NCBI RefSeq assembly: GCF_029870955.1
Contig: NZ_PGFQ01000001.1
Coordinates: forward strand, 248,001 to 312,000
Source: Sulfitobacter faviae
Lineage (GTDB): Bacteria > Pseudomonadota > Alphaproteobacteria > Rhodobacterales > Rhodobacteraceae
Direction: 5' to 3'
DNA length: 64,000 nt
Part shown: piece by piece, positions 48,688-57,883 of the stretch
How positions within the stretch are numbered: the first letter of the stretch is position 1
Layout: each line of letters opens with the position of its first letter
Program-made: the position numbers and the translations under genes
Notes under the pieces: model-generated
Told to the model about the DNA's origin: nothing
Database searches by the model: none
The model's input: the letters and a program-made list of their open reading frames with translations, nothing else

Positions 48688-49223
48688 TACAGCGCTACAT
48701 CAAAGCATGGCGCCGGTTTCGGGGCGATGAAGATGGCTCGGCCATGTTGATGGAATTCGCCATCCTGTCGCCGCTCCTGTTCGGCTGCCTGCTCATGTCT
48801 GTTGAGATGAGCTTTTACGCCATCCGCCACATGTTCCTTGACCGGGGGCTCGACATGACGGTGCGCTACATCCGGCTGAACACCAATACCCCGATGACGC
48901 ATCAGACCATCAAGGACAAAATCTGCGAGGCCGCGATCTTTTTGGATGACTGTGAAGAGACCCTGCGCCTTGAGATGATCCGCGTGGACCCGCGCAATTT
49001 CGCCAGTTTCGACCAGTCGCCCGATTGCGTCGACACTTCCGAAGACCCCAGACCGGTGCGCGGCTGGACCCTTGGGGTCGAGCATCAATTGATGCTGCTG
49101 CGCGCCTGCGCGCGGTTTGAGCCCTTCTTTCCGACCACCGGCCTTGGCTATGCCCTTGAGAAAGACGGCGCAGGCCGTGTTTCCATGGTCTCAAGCGCGG
49201 CCTTCGTACAGGAGCCGAATTAA
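48684..49223 (+). CDS. TadE-like pseudopilin family protein
   Basis: A 179-residue protein with a cytoplasmic basic start, the acidic-glycine motif GDEDGSAMLMEFAILSPLLFGCLLMSVEMSFYA leading into one membrane helix (about 20-45), and a periplasmic domain containing three cysteines (ICEAAIFLDDC, PDCVD). It matches the TadE/F class of minor pseudopilins. It is translationally coupled at both ends (ATGA with the VWA gene, one-base TAATG overlap with the next). Confidence 0.85.
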   Translation: MIQRYIKAWRRFRGDEDGSAMLMEFAILSPLLFGCLLMSVEMSFYAIRHMFLDRGLDMTVRYIRLNTNTPMTHQTIKDKICEAAIFLDDCEETLRLEMIRVDPRNFASFDQSPDCVDTSEDPRPVRGWTLGVEHQLMLLRACARFEPFFPTTGLGYALEKDGAGRVSMVSSAAFVQEPN

Positions 49224-49771
49224 TGCGCGCTCTCCGCAGTTTGCTGGCCCAGTTCAAAGGGCGCGAAGACGGCTCCATCGCCGTTGAGACGGTGATCATG
49301 TTGCCGCTGATGTTCTGGGCCTATTTGGCCATGTATTCGACCTTTGACACCTTCCGGATGTACAACCTTAACCAGACGGCGGCCTATACCGTAGGCGATG
49401 CCATCTCGCGCGAGACGCAGGCGATTGACGCGGATTATCTGCGCGGGATGCAACAGCTTTTCGAGTATCTCACCCGCGGCACCGGGCAAACGGCCCTTCG
49501 GGTCAGCTCAATCTGGTATGATCAGGCAAACGACCGCTACCACGCGGATTGGTCGCAGGTGCGCGGAACGGTCCAGCCATTGACCAGCGACGATGTGCGC
49601 AATTGGCATGACAAGCTGCCCGTCATGCCCAACAACGAACGCGTCACGCTGGTTGAGACATGGCGTGACTTCGAGCCGCTGTTCAAAACCGGGTTGGAGC
49701 GGCGCGACATTCACAACTTCGTCTTCACCCGCCCGCGCTATGCGCCACGCACGGTCTGGTCGGACGGTTAA
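49223..49771 (+). CDS. TadE/TadF-like pseudopilin family protein
   Basis: A 182-residue protein with REDGSIAVETVIMLPLMFWAYLAMYSTFDTFR as the charged motif plus single membrane helix at about 15-45, and a mostly helical and beta periplasmic part (SSIWYDQANDRYHADWSQVRG). It is the third gene of the set and overlaps the previous stop by one base. Its 3' end overlaps the stop of the minus-strand gene at 49768 by four bases. Confidence 0.83.
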   Translation: MRALRSLLAQFKGREDGSIAVETVIMLPLMFWAYLAMYSTFDTFRMYNLNQTAAYTVGDAISRETQAIDADYLRGMQQLFEYLTRGTGQTALRVSSIWYDQANDRYHADWSQVRGTVQPLTSDDVRNWHDKLPVMPNNERVTLVETWRDFEPLFKTGLERRDIHNFVFTRPRYAPRTVWSDG

Positions 49772-50274
49772 GCGGCCTCACGCTCGGCCAGTTTGGCGCG
49801 GATGATCTCGGCGATGAGCTTGGTTTCATTGGCCGGGGTCATGCCGCCCACGCCGATCCGGCGGCCAAGGCTCCACCACAGGCCCAAGCGCCAGCCTCGC
49901 GCCACGCGGCGGTTGGTCTTGAGCAGGAAACCGTTCGAGGGTTTGACCGCAAACGCACCCTGATCAATGCGCGCGATCTCGTCCATGCGGACGATCACCC
50001 GGCCATCTGCATCGCGCAGCGCCTCTTCGGTCAGTTCCACCGCGCTGGCGGTGGCGCGGCGCATCACCTCGGCAATCGCGATAAAGCCCAGCCCCATCAA
50101 TACCAGCACGGTCTGCCAGACCGGATCGGGCGAGCGGGTTAGCGCGGAGTAGATCAGCAACAGCCCCAGCCCCGCCAGTGACAACAGCCCCACCGCCCGC
50201 CGCGCGGGTGACGCCTTGGCCGTGGCCAGCACGGTTTCCGCGCCGCTGTGGATGCTGTGAGGGGTATCGGTCAT
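49768..50274 (-). CDS. two-helix membrane protein of unknown function
   Basis: A 168-residue protein with two adjacent membrane helices (about 27-47 and 52-68) followed by a cytoplasmic PH-like stretch (VELTEEALRDADGRVIVRMDEIARIDQGAFAVKPSNGFLLK) and a basic end. This layout resembles the small bacterial PH-domain membrane proteins. The start ATG at 50274 is the only good one. It has no operon partners. Confidence 0.72.
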   Translation of the reverse strand: MTDTPHSIHSGAETVLATAKASPARRAVGLLSLAGLGLLLIYSALTRSPDPVWQTVLVLMGLGFIAIAEVMRRATASAVELTEEALRDADGRVIVRMDEIARIDQGAFAVKPSNGFLLKTNRRVARGWRLGLWWSLGRRIGVGGMTPANETKLIAEIIRAKLAEREAA

Positions 50275-50396
50275 GGGCCGGGCTTTCTAAGAGGCAAGAG
50301 GTCGGTTAACGCCGCCCCCTGCCGGGGTCATTCGCCCTCGGCCTAGCCCGCCGTCCGGCAAAGGGCAAGACCGGGCAGCGGCGGCGCCCGGCCAGC

Positions 50397-50915
50397 TCAC
50401 CGTTCGGGCTTGCCGTCGCGTTTGCCTTTCTTGCGCGGCGGCCCCGCTTCCAGCCGCTGTTGCAACTTGTCGGCATAGTCTTGACGGGCGGCGGCATCCA
50501 TCGCGCTGACCTCGGCCAACCAAGCGTCATGGGCGACCTGCTGAACACCCGCGGCGGCCTGCCCTTGGGCGGCGAGCACCGCGGCGGCCACATCCGCCTG
50601 AAACGGCTCGGCCCGAAGCGCGGCAAGCATTTCGTCGTAAAGCGCGCGCCGCGCTTCCCGGTCGAGGTGATGCGCCTTGCCGCTGGCGCGCATTTTGCCG
50701 TGCAACCCGCGCCGCGCCTCTGGCGGCAGCGCCTGCACATAGGGCGAGGCATAGCTGCGCAACCCCGGCAAATCACCCCCGCCATGCGGCCCCGGCCCGC
50801 CGTGACGCCACATCGCCCCGCCAAGCGCGCCGAGGATCATCACGTTCAGCGCAAGCGACAGGCCAAGGGCCACCCGCATGAGGCGCCTGCGCCGCGGTGT
50901 CGGATCCTGTGTCAT
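50397..50915 (-). CDS. periplasmic metal-sensor-like protein (CnrR/ZraP type)
   Basis: A 172-residue protein: one N-terminal signal anchor (about 15-35, LSLALNVMILGALGGAMW), a His/Gly-rich segment just after it (RHGGPGPHGGGD), and a helical hairpin with the LPPEARRGLHGKM motif of heavy-metal-resistance sensor proteins. The C-terminus is very basic. The ATG at 50915 is one base beyond the stop of the preceding gene, so it is part of the sigma operon. A role in sensing periplasmic metals or protein stress is inferred. Confidence 0.8.
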   Translation of the reverse strand: MTQDPTPRRRRLMRVALGLSLALNVMILGALGGAMWRHGGPGPHGGGDLPGLRSYASPYVQALPPEARRGLHGKMRASGKAHHLDREARRALYDEMLAALRAEPFQADVAAAVLAAQGQAAAGVQQVAHDAWLAEVSAMDAAARQDYADKLQQRLEAGPPRKKGKRDGKPER

Positions 50916-50916
50916 C

Positions 50917-51279
50917 TCAACTTTCCTCCATGTCCCAGCCAAATCCACCGAATTCGCTGCCCGTGTCAGCCGCCGTGAGGTCCGAGGTCTCGGTCTCCCA
51001 TGTGCCGGTCACGAACTGCCCGGCCAAATCCGGCATGCCCTCGGGCGGTGCCACGCCGACCCAAACCCCGACAGCCGCGGCAGTGGCAAGACCGCTCAGC
51101 CCCGCCGCACCGCCCAAAAGTTGCCAGAGCGCTTGATGCCACGGCTGGCGCGGCGCTTTGGGCATATGCGCTTCGGCATCGGCCAGAACGCGCGCCTGCA
51201 AACCGGCCGAGACCTGTGGCGGATTGGCCCGTGCTGCGGCAAAGAAATCTTCCAGATCGTCGACGTCACTCATTTTCAA
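50917..51279 (-). CDS. anti-sigma-like single-pass membrane protein
   Basis: A 120-residue protein: a short helical cytoplasmic domain (DDLEDFFAAARANPPQVSAGLQARVLADAEA), one membrane helix (about 55-75, GGAAGLSGLATAAAVGVWVGV) and an acidic periplasmic tail with FGGFGWDMEES. Placement directly after the sigma gene, overlapping its stop, suggests it holds the sigma factor at the membrane. No ZAS zinc motif is seen, so the anti-sigma role is inference. A second ATG at 51273 is also possible. Confidence 0.75.
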   Translation of the reverse strand: MKMSDVDDLEDFFAAARANPPQVSAGLQARVLADAEAHMPKAPRQPWHQALWQLLGGAAGLSGLATAAAVGVWVGVAPPEGMPDLAGQFVTGTWETETSDLTAADTGSEFGGFGWDMEES

Positions 51280-51861
51280 ACCCCAATGCGTCCCGTTGTG
51301 CCGACAGTTGCGCGGCCAATGCCCGTTTGCCCCGCGCGGTCAGGCTTTCCACCGCTTCGACCCCGATGCCCAGCACCTCGGCGATCTCGGGATTGGCCAT
51401 ACCGTCGATATGGCGCAACACCACCGCTTGCCGCTGGCGGTCGGGCAAAGTGGCCAGCGCCTGTTGCAGCGCGTCCACACGGGCGGCCTGCTGCATCTGC
51501 TGCGCGGCACCGGGGGTCGGATCGGCAGGTTCCGCCACATCATCGAGCCCGGACACCCCCGCCCCCGGCGGCGCAGACGATCGGTGCAGAGGTTAGCCAC
51601 GACACGGTAGAGCCAAGTGGTCACCTTGGCTTCGCCCCTGCGCCACTTCGGCGCCTGACGCCAAAGCCGCAGCATCGCCTCTTGGGCCACATCCTCGGCC
51701 TCGGCCCGGTCACCGAGCACCCGCAGCGCATGGCCGTGGAGGCGCGGCACCAGCCGCGCGGTCAGCAACCGCGCCGCCGCCGCATCGCCATTGGCATAGC
51801 GTTGCAACAACTCGGCATCCGCATCTTGCTGCGCGTTGGGCAAATCCTGCATCCCGTCCAT
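51266..51861 (-). CDS. ECF-type RNA polymerase sigma factor, interrupted by a one-base shift
   Basis: A 198-residue sigma-70 family factor. Region 2 is in the first frame (ELLQRYANGDAAAARLL, AEDVAQEAMLRLWRQAP, TTWLYRVVANLCTDRLRRR). Region 4 is in the second (DALQQALATLPDRQRQAVVLRHIDGMANPEIAEVLGIGVEAVES). The shift lies at the C runs 51556-51560 and 51562-51566; one more base yields LRRRGAGVSGLDDVAEP. It should direct a small regulon under control of the membrane protein encoded next to it. Confidence 0.87.
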
Positions 51862-51872
51862 GGCTAAGGTCC

Positions 51873-51897
51873 GGGCGCGCCATGATCAAGCGCGCCC
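51873..51897 (-). terminator. hairpin between EF-hand and sigma genes
   Basis: GGGCGCGC (51873-51880) pairs with GCGCGCCC (51890-51897) around a 9-base loop, extended by one C-G pair. It follows the EF-hand stop and precedes the sigma start on the minus strand. It could be a partial terminator or attenuator; no T tract follows. Confidence 0.5.
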
Positions 51898-51907
51898 GAG
51901 GCTTCAT

Positions 51908-52519
51908 TTAATCGCGCTGCGGCTTGTCATGGTCCATTTTGTCACCCTTGTGGTGCCGTTTGCCATGCATTTTTTTCGCCGCTTCGAACTCTTCGGCGCT
52001 GACGCTGCCGTTGCCGTCTTTGTCCAGACGCTCGAACATCTTGGCCGGATCGTGGCGCTGCGTCATCTCTTCCATCGAGAGTTTGCCGTCGTCATTGGCG
52101 TCCATACGCTCGATCATGCGGGCGCCCTTGTCACCGCCCTTATGACCGTGCTTGCCGCCCTCTTTGCCGCCGCGCTTGCCACCGTGTTTATCGCCCATGG
52201 CTTCCAATTCGGAAGCGTCGAGGCTGCCGTTGCCATCGGTGTCGAAACGCTCAACCATCTTGGCGGCGCGATCGGCGCGGCGTGCATCGCCTGCGGCCTT
52301 CAGCTCTTCGCCGGTCACGAAACCGTCGCCATCGGCATCAACCTTGGCAAAACGCGCCTCGGCATGGGCCTGAAACTCTGCCTGCGTGATCGCACCGTTG
52401 CCATCTGCGTCAAGCTGCTGGAACCGGTCCTGCCCGCTTGGCTGGGCGGTGGCGGCCACGGCACCCACGGCCAACAATCCGCTGAGGGCTGCGATCTTCA
52501 TATTGGTACGAATGGTCAT
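51908..52519 (-). CDS. secreted EF-hand calcium-binding protein
   Basis: A 203-residue protein with a signal peptide (about 1-26) and five EF-hand loops: DADGNGAITQAE, DADGDGFVTGEE, DTDGNGSLDASE, DANDDGKLSMEE and DKDGNGSVSAEE. A Gly/His/Lys-rich linker (GGKRGGKEGGKHGHKGGDKG) separates loops three and four, and the tail is His/Lys-rich. It should bind calcium and perhaps transition metals in the periplasm. It is the first gene before the sigma operon, so it may be linked with metal or calcium sensing. Confidence 0.9.
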   Translation of the reverse strand: MTIRTNMKIAALSGLLAVGAVAATAQPSGQDRFQQLDADGNGAITQAEFQAHAEARFAKVDADGDGFVTGEELKAAGDARRADRAAKMVERFDTDGNGSLDASELEAMGDKHGGKRGGKEGGKHGHKGGDKGARMIERMDANDDGKLSMEEMTQRHDPAKMFERLDKDGNGSVSAEEFEAAKKMHGKRHHKGDKMDHDKPQRD

Positions 52520-52736
52520 CTTGATACTCCTCGTTTTTTAAAGATCGTCTCACGCTTTTGCGCCGCGATCACAGGGTCAAACGGCGGGGCCCGAAACTTC
52601 CGTCGCAGGTTTTCAAACTTTTTTCGAGAAAATCGGCCAAGCCCCACCCTGCGCGACATGGCGCCGCAACGGCAACCTCCGGTCTTTTCATTTCACGCCC
52701 CAGACTGCATCTATCCCTCAACCAGAGGATCGCCCC

Positions 52737-53153
52737 ATGTCACAAACCCAGCAATTGTCCCCCGACACCGCAGAGACCGACGCCAGCGAAGAGCGGCCCC
52801 GCCTGCCTGCCATGCTGCGCGGCTGGCGTGGCAAATGCCCCTCCTGCGGGGGCGGAGAGCTGCTGCATGGCTATCTGAAGGTAAACGACGACTGCGCGGT
52901 CTGCCGTCAGGAGTTCCACCACCACCGCGCCGATGACGGCCCGGCCTATCTGACGATTCTGTTGGTCGGTCACCTTTTGGCACCGGGGCTGCACATCGCC
53001 TATGTTGTCTGGCGGCCCGAACCTCTGACCCTGTTCACCATTTTTGCGGTTGGCTGCACGGCGCTGTCGCTTTACCTTCTGCCCAGACTGAAGGGGGCCA
53101 TGATCGGCTTTCAATGGGCCAAAAGGATGGGCGGCTTCGGCCGGTCAAGCTAA
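52737..53153 (+). CDS. DUF983 family membrane protein
   Basis: A 138-residue protein. A zinc ribbon (CPSCGGGEL ... CAVC) lies at about residues 37-60, followed by two membrane helices (about 73-95 and 100-118) and a basic end. This matches the alphaproteobacterial DUF983 layout, sometimes found with heme-copper oxidase genes. No such neighbours occur here. Divergent from the EF-hand gene by 217 bases that hold no other gene. Confidence 0.88.
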   Translation: MSQTQQLSPDTAETDASEERPRLPAMLRGWRGKCPSCGGGELLHGYLKVNDDCAVCRQEFHHHRADDGPAYLTILLVGHLLAPGLHIAYVVWRPEPLTLFTIFAVGCTALSLYLLPRLKGAMIGFQWAKRMGGFGRSS

Positions 53154-53195
53154 GGCGGCCTGCCCTTCGGCCCCTGACTGCCGGAGCGCTACCGC

Positions 53196-53890
53196 ATGAC
53201 CATCGACAAGACCAAAATCCGCAACGCCGCCACGGTGATCGTGCTGCGCGACCGCCATGAGACCCCGCATATCCTGATGGGCCAACGCGGGGCCAAGGCG
53301 GCCTTCATGCCGAATAAATTCGTCTTTCCCGGCGGGGCGGTGGACGCGGGTGATGCCGATGTGCCCCTTGCCGCACCGGTGAACGCGCTTTGCCACGGCA
53401 GGCTCTGCGATGATGCCGAGCCGTCGCTCGCCCATGCCATCGCCGTTGCCGCCATTCGTGAACTTTGGGAAGAGACCGGTCTGGTGCTGGGCCGCAAGGG
53501 CGCATGGCAGGGGATGTGCCGCCCGACTGGCAGAGCTTTGCCGCCACGGGCCATTTGCCCGATGCCTCTGCCCTGCAATTCGTGTTTCGCGCCCTGACCC
53601 CGCCGGGCCGCCCACGCCGCTTCGACGCGCGGTTCTTTCTGGTGGATGCCGACGACATCGCCAGCGACCCCGATGATTTCGATGCCGCCTGTGATGAGCT
53701 GTCACATCTGCAATGGGTGCCGCTGAGCCGGGCGCGGTCTTTCGACATGCCCTTCATCACCGAGGTCGTATTGGCCGAGGTCGCCGCCCGGGCGCGCGAC
53801 ACCAGCCCGCCTGCCTCGGTCCCGTTTTTCAAGAACAACGACGAAGAAAGCCTGTTCCTGCGTCTGCATGGCCGCCCGATGACGGGCTAG
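53196..53890 (+). CDS. Nudix hydrolase, interrupted by a one-base shift
   Basis: The N-terminal frame carries AATVIVLRD, NKFVFPGGAVDAGD and the Nudix box end AAIRELWEETGLVLG. The frame is lost after KGAWQG near 53514. The second frame continues as DVPPDWQSFAATGHLPDAS, RFDARFFLVDAD and ends at 53890. One more G in 53511-53514 restores a 231-residue protein. Nudix enzymes cleave nucleoside diphosphate derivatives; the substrate is unknown. Its stop codon overlaps that of the convergent DMT gene in CTAG. Confidence 0.88.
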
Positions 53891-54807
53891 GTCACCAAAA
53901 CCAGCATCAGGATCGAGACCGCCAGCACCGCCATGCCAGCCCACTCCCGGCGCGAAATTCGCTCGCGAAAGAACAGGGTCGTGGCCGCGATGCTCAGCAT
54001 CAGTTCCACCTGCCCCAAGGCTTTCACATAGGCCGCGTTTTGCAAGGTGAAGGCGATGAACCAACAGAGCGACCCGCCCATCGAGGTCAGACCGATCCAA
54101 ACCGCCACCCGCCGCGCGGCCCAGACCCGGCGCATTTGCCCCGGTTCGCGCAGGCGCAGCCAAAGGGCCATGATCAGCGTCTGCATCAGCACCACCGCCG
54201 CCAGCGTCACCCCTGCCCGCAACAGCGGATCGCCCGAGGCCACGGCGAGCGAGGCGCCGCGATAACAGACCGCCGAGATCGCGAAGAGAAAACCCGAGGC
54301 GATGCCCAGCCCCGCCGCACGGTTGCGCAGATCGCTAAGGCGCAGCCCCTGCGCCTCGGCCCCGCCGGACAGAAGCAGCAGCCCCAGCACGCCAAGGGCG
54401 ATGGCCGCAAAGCCCGCGCCCGAGACGCCCTCGCCCAGCACGATCCAGCCCATCAGAACGGTCTGAATCACCTCGGTCTTCTTGAAAGTGATGCCCACGG
54501 CGAAATTGCGCTGCTTGAACAACAGCACCACGCAGACCGTCGCCATGATCTGCGCCGTGCCGCCCATCGCCCCGTACAGCCAGAAGCCCGCCCCAAGCGG
54601 CGGCACCCCCTGCCCGCTCAGCGCCAGATAGAGCGGCAGCAACAGCGCCACGAAGGGCGCGGAATAGAGAAACCGCGAAAAGGTCGCCCCGCCTGCCGAA
54701 AGCGTATCGGTCGCCAGATGTTTTTGCAGCATGAAGCGCCCGGTCTGAAAGACGGCGGCGGCGAGGGTGACGAGGATCCACAGATCGGGGGCGAAAGCAC
54801 TGTCCAT
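53887..54807 (-). CDS. DMT superfamily (EamA-type) transporter
   Basis: A 306-residue inner-membrane protein with about ten hydrophobic helices in two halves, each resembling an EamA repeat. Motifs include GGATFSRFLYSAPFVALLLPLY and GGTAQIMATVCVVLLFKQRNFAVG in the first half, and KALGQVELMLSIAATTLFFRERISRREWAGMAVLAVSI in the second. The substrate may be a metabolite or drug; unknown. Its stop overlaps the Nudix stop. Confidence 0.88.
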   Translation of the reverse strand: MDSAFAPDLWILVTLAAAVFQTGRFMLQKHLATDTLSAGGATFSRFLYSAPFVALLLPLYLALSGQGVPPLGAGFWLYGAMGGTAQIMATVCVVLLFKQRNFAVGITFKKTEVIQTVLMGWIVLGEGVSGAGFAAIALGVLGLLLLSGGAEAQGLRLSDLRNRAAGLGIASGFLFAISAVCYRGASLAVASGDPLLRAGVTLAAVVLMQTLIMALWLRLREPGQMRRVWAARRVAVWIGLTSMGGSLCWFIAFTLQNAAYVKALGQVELMLSIAATTLFFRERISRREWAGMAVLAVSILMLVLVT

Positions 54808-54847
54808 AACAGCCTATAGGCCGAAGGCGGGCGGCAGGGCCAGTGCC

Positions 54848-55396
54848 TTAGGGTCTCATCTCTAGGGCCCCGAGGTCATAGCCGTTGAAGGCCAAGATCT
54901 CCTGCGCGGCGGCGATCCGGTCCGCCCCGCCTGTCGCCTGACGGTCGAGGATCCAGCCATATCCGCCATCGGGGCTGCCGATGACCGCCGTGCGGAAGCC
55001 TTCGTCGACCCAAAGCACCCAGAAAGGCCGCTCGGCCCCGCCGACGGCGGCTCGCATCATGTAACGGCCCGGCCCCTCTGCGCTCAGCGCCCAAAGGGTG
55101 CGGGTGTTGCGGCATCCGGCGCTGTCGCAGGTCTGGCGCTGTTCGATCAGGGTCGGCCCTTCCGGCGCGAAGGTCACGGCCTTCAGGTCGGCGTCACCGG
55201 GGAATGCCGCCCGGACCTGCCACTCGCCGCCAAAACGCGCCGCGTCATAGCGGCTGGTGGCCCCGATCAAAGCCTCCGCATCGCGAAACCCGGTCTGCGC
55301 GGGCGGCGCCTCGCCGCCGCTACACGCCGCGAGGGCGCCCAACAGCAGCAACATGCCCCCCCGCCGCGCCAAATGCATCCCGAAGCGGGCCATCAA
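54848..55396 (-). CDS. lipocalin-like lipoprotein
   Basis: A 182-residue protein with a lipoprotein signal (lipobox LAAC, Cys25). The mature part resembles bacterial lipocalins: a Gly-x-Trp motif at the start (RFGGEWQVRAAFPGD), cysteines in QTCDSAGC, and the late strand GYGWILDRQATG that matches the closing motif of Blc proteins. It is probably anchored in the outer membrane and binds small hydrophobic ligands. It overlaps the aldo/keto reductase gene by four bases. Confidence 0.8.
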   Translation of the reverse strand: MMARFGMHLARRGGMLLLLGALAACSGGEAPPAQTGFRDAEALIGATSRYDAARFGGEWQVRAAFPGDADLKAVTFAPEGPTLIEQRQTCDSAGCRNTRTLWALSAEGPGRYMMRAAVGGAERPFWVLWVDEGFRTAVIGSPDGGYGWILDRQATGGADRIAAAQEILAFNGYDLGALEMRP

Positions 55397-56436
55397 TAGG
55401 GCATCGGATGGGCTTTATGCGCCGCGTCGAGATCGGCCATCACCTCATCGCTCAAGGTCAGCTCCGCCCCGCCAAGCGCCACGTCAAGCTGCTCAAGGCT
55501 GGTCGCGCCAAAGATGACCGAGCCCATGAAGGGCCGTGTCGCACACCATGCCAGCGCCATCTGCACCGGATCGAGCCCATGTTTCTCAGCTACATTGAGA
55601 TAGGCCGCGACCGCCTCAAAGGCGCGGGGGGTGACCCGACCGCCCAGATCTTCGTTCAGCGACAGGCGCGACCCGGCGGGGATCTTCCCGCCCTGATATT
55701 TCCCGGTCAGCAACCCCGCGGCCAGCGGAGAGAAGGCCAGCATGTCAATCTGCTCATTGACGCAGGTCTCGGACACATCGGTATCGGCCAGTCGGCACAT
55801 CAGCGAATATTCGTTCTGCACCGAGATCGGGCGCGGCCCGCCCACCCGTTCGGCCACGGCGGCCCATTGGGTCAGCCCCCAAGCGCTTTCGTTGCTAAGG
55901 CCGAAGGCGCGGATCGTCCCGCGTTCGACCTCACGTTGCAGCACGCCAAGCGTGTCTTCCATATGCGCAATGGTCTCGGCCCGGTTCTGGTTCGACGGGT
56001 CGTAGTGCCAATTCTTGCGGAACATATAGCTGCCGCGGTTGGGCCAGTGGAATTGATAAAGGTCGATGTAATCCGTCTGCAAGCGCTTCAGCGAACCTTC
56101 GATGGCGCCGGGGATCGTGTCGGAGGAAATCGGCGCACCCTCGCGGGCGTGCTGCATCCCCTCGCCGGAGTGTTTGCTGGCCAGAACCACCTCGTCCCGC
56201 CGCTTGTCGCGGGCGAACCACTGGCCGATGATCTCTTCCGTCCGGCCAATCGTCTCGGCGCTGATCGGGTTCACGGGGTACATCTCGGCGGTGTCGATGA
56301 AGTTGATCCCGGCCTCCAGCGCGCGGTCGATCTGCGCATGGCCCTCCTCGGCGGTGTTCTGGGTGCCCCATGTCATGGAGCCCAAACAGAAATGCGAGAC
56401 CTCGATATCGCTAGAGCCGAGCTTTTTCATCTTCAT
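55393..56436 (-). CDS. aldo/keto reductase (Tas-like)
   Basis: A 347-residue NADPH-dependent reductase. The catalytic tetrad fits Asp48 and Tyr53 (DTAEMYPV), the Lys of LASKHSGEG and the His of YQFHWPN. The C-terminal cofactor site is GATSLEQLD. The ATG at 56436 is the first of two (MKMKKLG), just after an upstream Arg/Pro-rich frame that is rejected. Homologues such as Tas act on a range of carbonyls. Confidence 0.92.
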   Translation of the reverse strand: MKMKKLGSSDIEVSHFCLGSMTWGTQNTAEEGHAQIDRALEAGINFIDTAEMYPVNPISAETIGRTEEIIGQWFARDKRRDEVVLASKHSGEGMQHAREGAPISSDTIPGAIEGSLKRLQTDYIDLYQFHWPNRGSYMFRKNWHYDPSNQNRAETIAHMEDTLGVLQREVERGTIRAFGLSNESAWGLTQWAAVAERVGGPRPISVQNEYSLMCRLADTDVSETCVNEQIDMLAFSPLAAGLLTGKYQGGKIPAGSRLSLNEDLGGRVTPRAFEAVAAYLNVAEKHGLDPVQMALAWCATRPFMGSVIFGATSLEQLDVALGGAELTLSDEVMADLDAAHKAHPMPY

Positions 56437-56590
56437 CTTTTGGTCCTCGCTTGTGTTTTGCCCGCAACCTAGCCGCCTGCCCGGCCTTCGCAAGGGCAAT
56501 TGGCCCGCGCCGATCCTAGCACCCCGACAAAAGCGCGGCCTCGGTGCTTTCGGCCTTCCGTTTGGGCAGCAATGGACGCAATCTGCGCCC

Positions 56591-57813
56591 ATGCGCCTGC
56601 TCATATCCTTCGCCGCCCTGTTCTTCTCGGTCATCCTTCTGCAACTCTCCACCGGGGGTGTGGGGCCGATCGACGTGTTGTCAGGCGCGCAGCTTGGGTT
56701 CAGCCGACAGGAAATCGGTATGCTCGGCTCGGCCCATTTTCTGGGGTTCTTCATCGGCTGCTGGTGGGCGCCTCGGTTGATGGGCAGCGTCGGCCACAGC
56801 CGCGCCTTTGCCGCCTTCACCGCCGCCGGATCAATCGGCCTGATGGCGCATATGATGGTGGTGGACCCTTACGCATGGGGGCTGATGCGTGTCGCGTCAG
56901 GCATGTGCGTGGCGGGCTGCTATACGGTGATCGAAGCATGGATGCAGGCCAAGGTCACCAATGAGACCCGCGGGCGCACCATGGGCGTTTACCGGGTGGT
57001 GGACATGAGCGGCTCGCTCGCCGCGCAGTTGATCGTGGGCGTGCTCGCCCCGGCGTCTTACGTCTCTTACAACCTGCTGGCCATCGGCTGCTGTGCTGCC
57101 CTCTTGCCGCTGACGCTGACCAAGGTCCGCCCGCCCGAAACGCCCAGCCAGCCACGGCTGCGCCCACGCCTCGCCTTTGACCGCTCACCGCTGGCGGCGG
57201 CGGGGGTCATCGTGGCCGCCGTCTCCAGCGCGTCTTTCCGCATGGTCGGGCCGATCTACGGTCAAGAAGTCGGCCTCAGCGCGCCGCAAATCGCGTGGTT
57301 CCTTGCCGCCTTCGTGCTGGGCGGTGCGCTTGCGCAATACCCCATGGGGATGCTGGCCGATAAGTTCGACCGCCGCTGGGTGCTGATCTGGCTCTCGGTC
57401 GCTGCGATGGGCGGCTGTGCGGTCACCGTGATGGGCGCGGGCTATGGCACGGCGGGGATCATGCTCTCGGCCGGGCTTTTCGGCGCCACGACCTTTCCGA
57501 TCTATTCGGTCTCTGCCGCCCATGCCCATGACTTTGCCAGTTCCGACGAGCGGGTAGAGCTTTCCGCCGCCCTGATGTTCTTTTTCGCTCTGGGTGCCAT
57601 CGGCGCGCCCTATCTCGCCTCGGTCCTGATCGACAATTTCGGCGCGGCGGCGCTTTTCGCGATGATCGCGGCGGCGCATGGGGGTTGGTGGTCTTTGGCC
57701 TTGCCCGGATGCGCGCGCGCCCCACCTTGGCCGAGCGGACGCCCTACGTCTACGCGCCACGGACCAGCTTTCTCATCGGGCGGCTCTTGGGCCGCGCGCG
57801 GGACCGCGACTGA
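56591..57813 (+). CDS. MFS transporter, interrupted by a one-base shift near the 3' end
   Basis: A major facilitator protein with about 12 helices. Landmarks are LISFAALFFSVILLQLSTGG, GLMRVASGMCVAGCYTVIEAWMQAKV and YPMGMLADKFDRRWVL between helices 8 and 9. The frame drifts after FAMIAAAHGG near 57680. One more G at 57680-57684 gives LVVFGLARMRARPTLAERTP and a stop at 57813, a 407-residue protein of normal length. Without the base the frame runs on into the spacer. The substrate is unknown. Confidence 0.87.
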
Positions 57814-57836
57814 CCGGTCCCGTCTTTTGCTGGAAC

Positions 57837-57866
57837 TGGCGCAGCCCTTGCGATAAGGCTGCGCCA
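57837..57866 (+). terminator. hairpin after the MFS gene
   Basis: TGGCGCAGCC pairs perfectly with GGCTGCGCCA around a 10-base loop, 23 bases after the corrected MFS stop and 17 bases before metG. No T tract follows, so termination strength is uncertain. Confidence 0.5.
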
Positions 57867-57883
57867 AGCACGGGAATATTTAT

